Assembly (NCBI GenBank): GCA_024680445.1
Contig: JAILCJ010000214.1
Location: forward strand, 1-6,369
Length of the DNA: 6,369 nucleotides
Source of the DNA: Campylobacter sp.
GTDB lineage: Bacteria; Campylobacterota; Campylobacteria; Campylobacterales; Campylobacteraceae
Reading direction: 5' to 3'
Shown here: positions 6,360 through 6,369 of the stretch, in pieces
Position numbering within the stretch: the first letter of the stretch is position 1
Layout: every line of letters starts with the position of its first letter
Translations under genes and position numbers: made by a program
The notes under the pieces: model-generated
Told to the model about the DNA's origin: nothing
The model's database searches: none
What the model saw: only the letters and a program-made list of their open reading frames with translations

Positions 6360-6369
6360 TTATTAATCC
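6360..6369 (-). promoter_or_regulatory. Ribosome binding site and upstream stops of the minus-strand gene
   Basis: Read on the minus strand this is GGATTAATAA followed by ATG. GGA (6367-6369) is the core of a Shine-Dalgarno with a 7-nt spacer, and two consecutive in-frame TAA codons (6360-6365) rule out a longer protein. The window ends within the site, so the promoter is not visible. Confidence 0.55.

Noticed and set aside
6133..6366. 77-residue open frame on the plus strand
   Set aside because: It is antisense to the minus-strand gene, which has a better start context, two in-frame upstream stops and blocks that look conserved.

Overview
The window most likely comes from a Campylobacter or close relative (Campylobacterota). 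The reasons are the AT-rich composition, very A/T-rich intergenic DNA, purine-rich ribosome binding sites, and a macA-macB-outer-membrane-factor gene order like the MacABC-type cluster known in Campylobacter. The species cannot be fixed from the sequence alone.

Layout. Positions 2-898 (+) hold the 3' part of an M48-family membrane zinc metalloprotease gene; its 5' end lies left of the window. A 144-bp AT-rich gap follows, with a small perfect hairpin just after the protease stop and the presumed promoter of the next operon. Positions 1043-5496 (+) are one tight three-gene operon: macA (periplasmic adaptor), macB (ABC-type ATPase/permease) and a NodT/TolC-family outer-membrane lipoprotein. The genes are 9 and 2 bp apart. 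Together they encode a complete tripartite MacABC-type export pump with its own exit duct; the inner-membrane pump, adaptor and duct all carry the expected motifs. Positions 5497-5912 have no convincing gene but contain several inverted repeats and a small GC-rich island, lying between convergent genes. Positions 5913-6359 (-) encode a 148-residue soluble protein that I do not recognise with certainty; it resembles small immunity-type proteins that accompany polymorphic toxins. Its upstream neighbour is outside the window.

Composition is uneven. The mac operon is clearly richer in G+C than the protease gene and the right-hand minus-strand gene, which are very AT-rich. This fits a conserved transport operon flanked by more variable genes.

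I see no mobile element, CRISPR array, tRNA or rRNA. Most of the window is an ordinary efflux operon. The parts that merit a second look are the structured intergenic block around 5689-5828, the orphan minus-strand gene, and an Asn-rich stretch in the protease.
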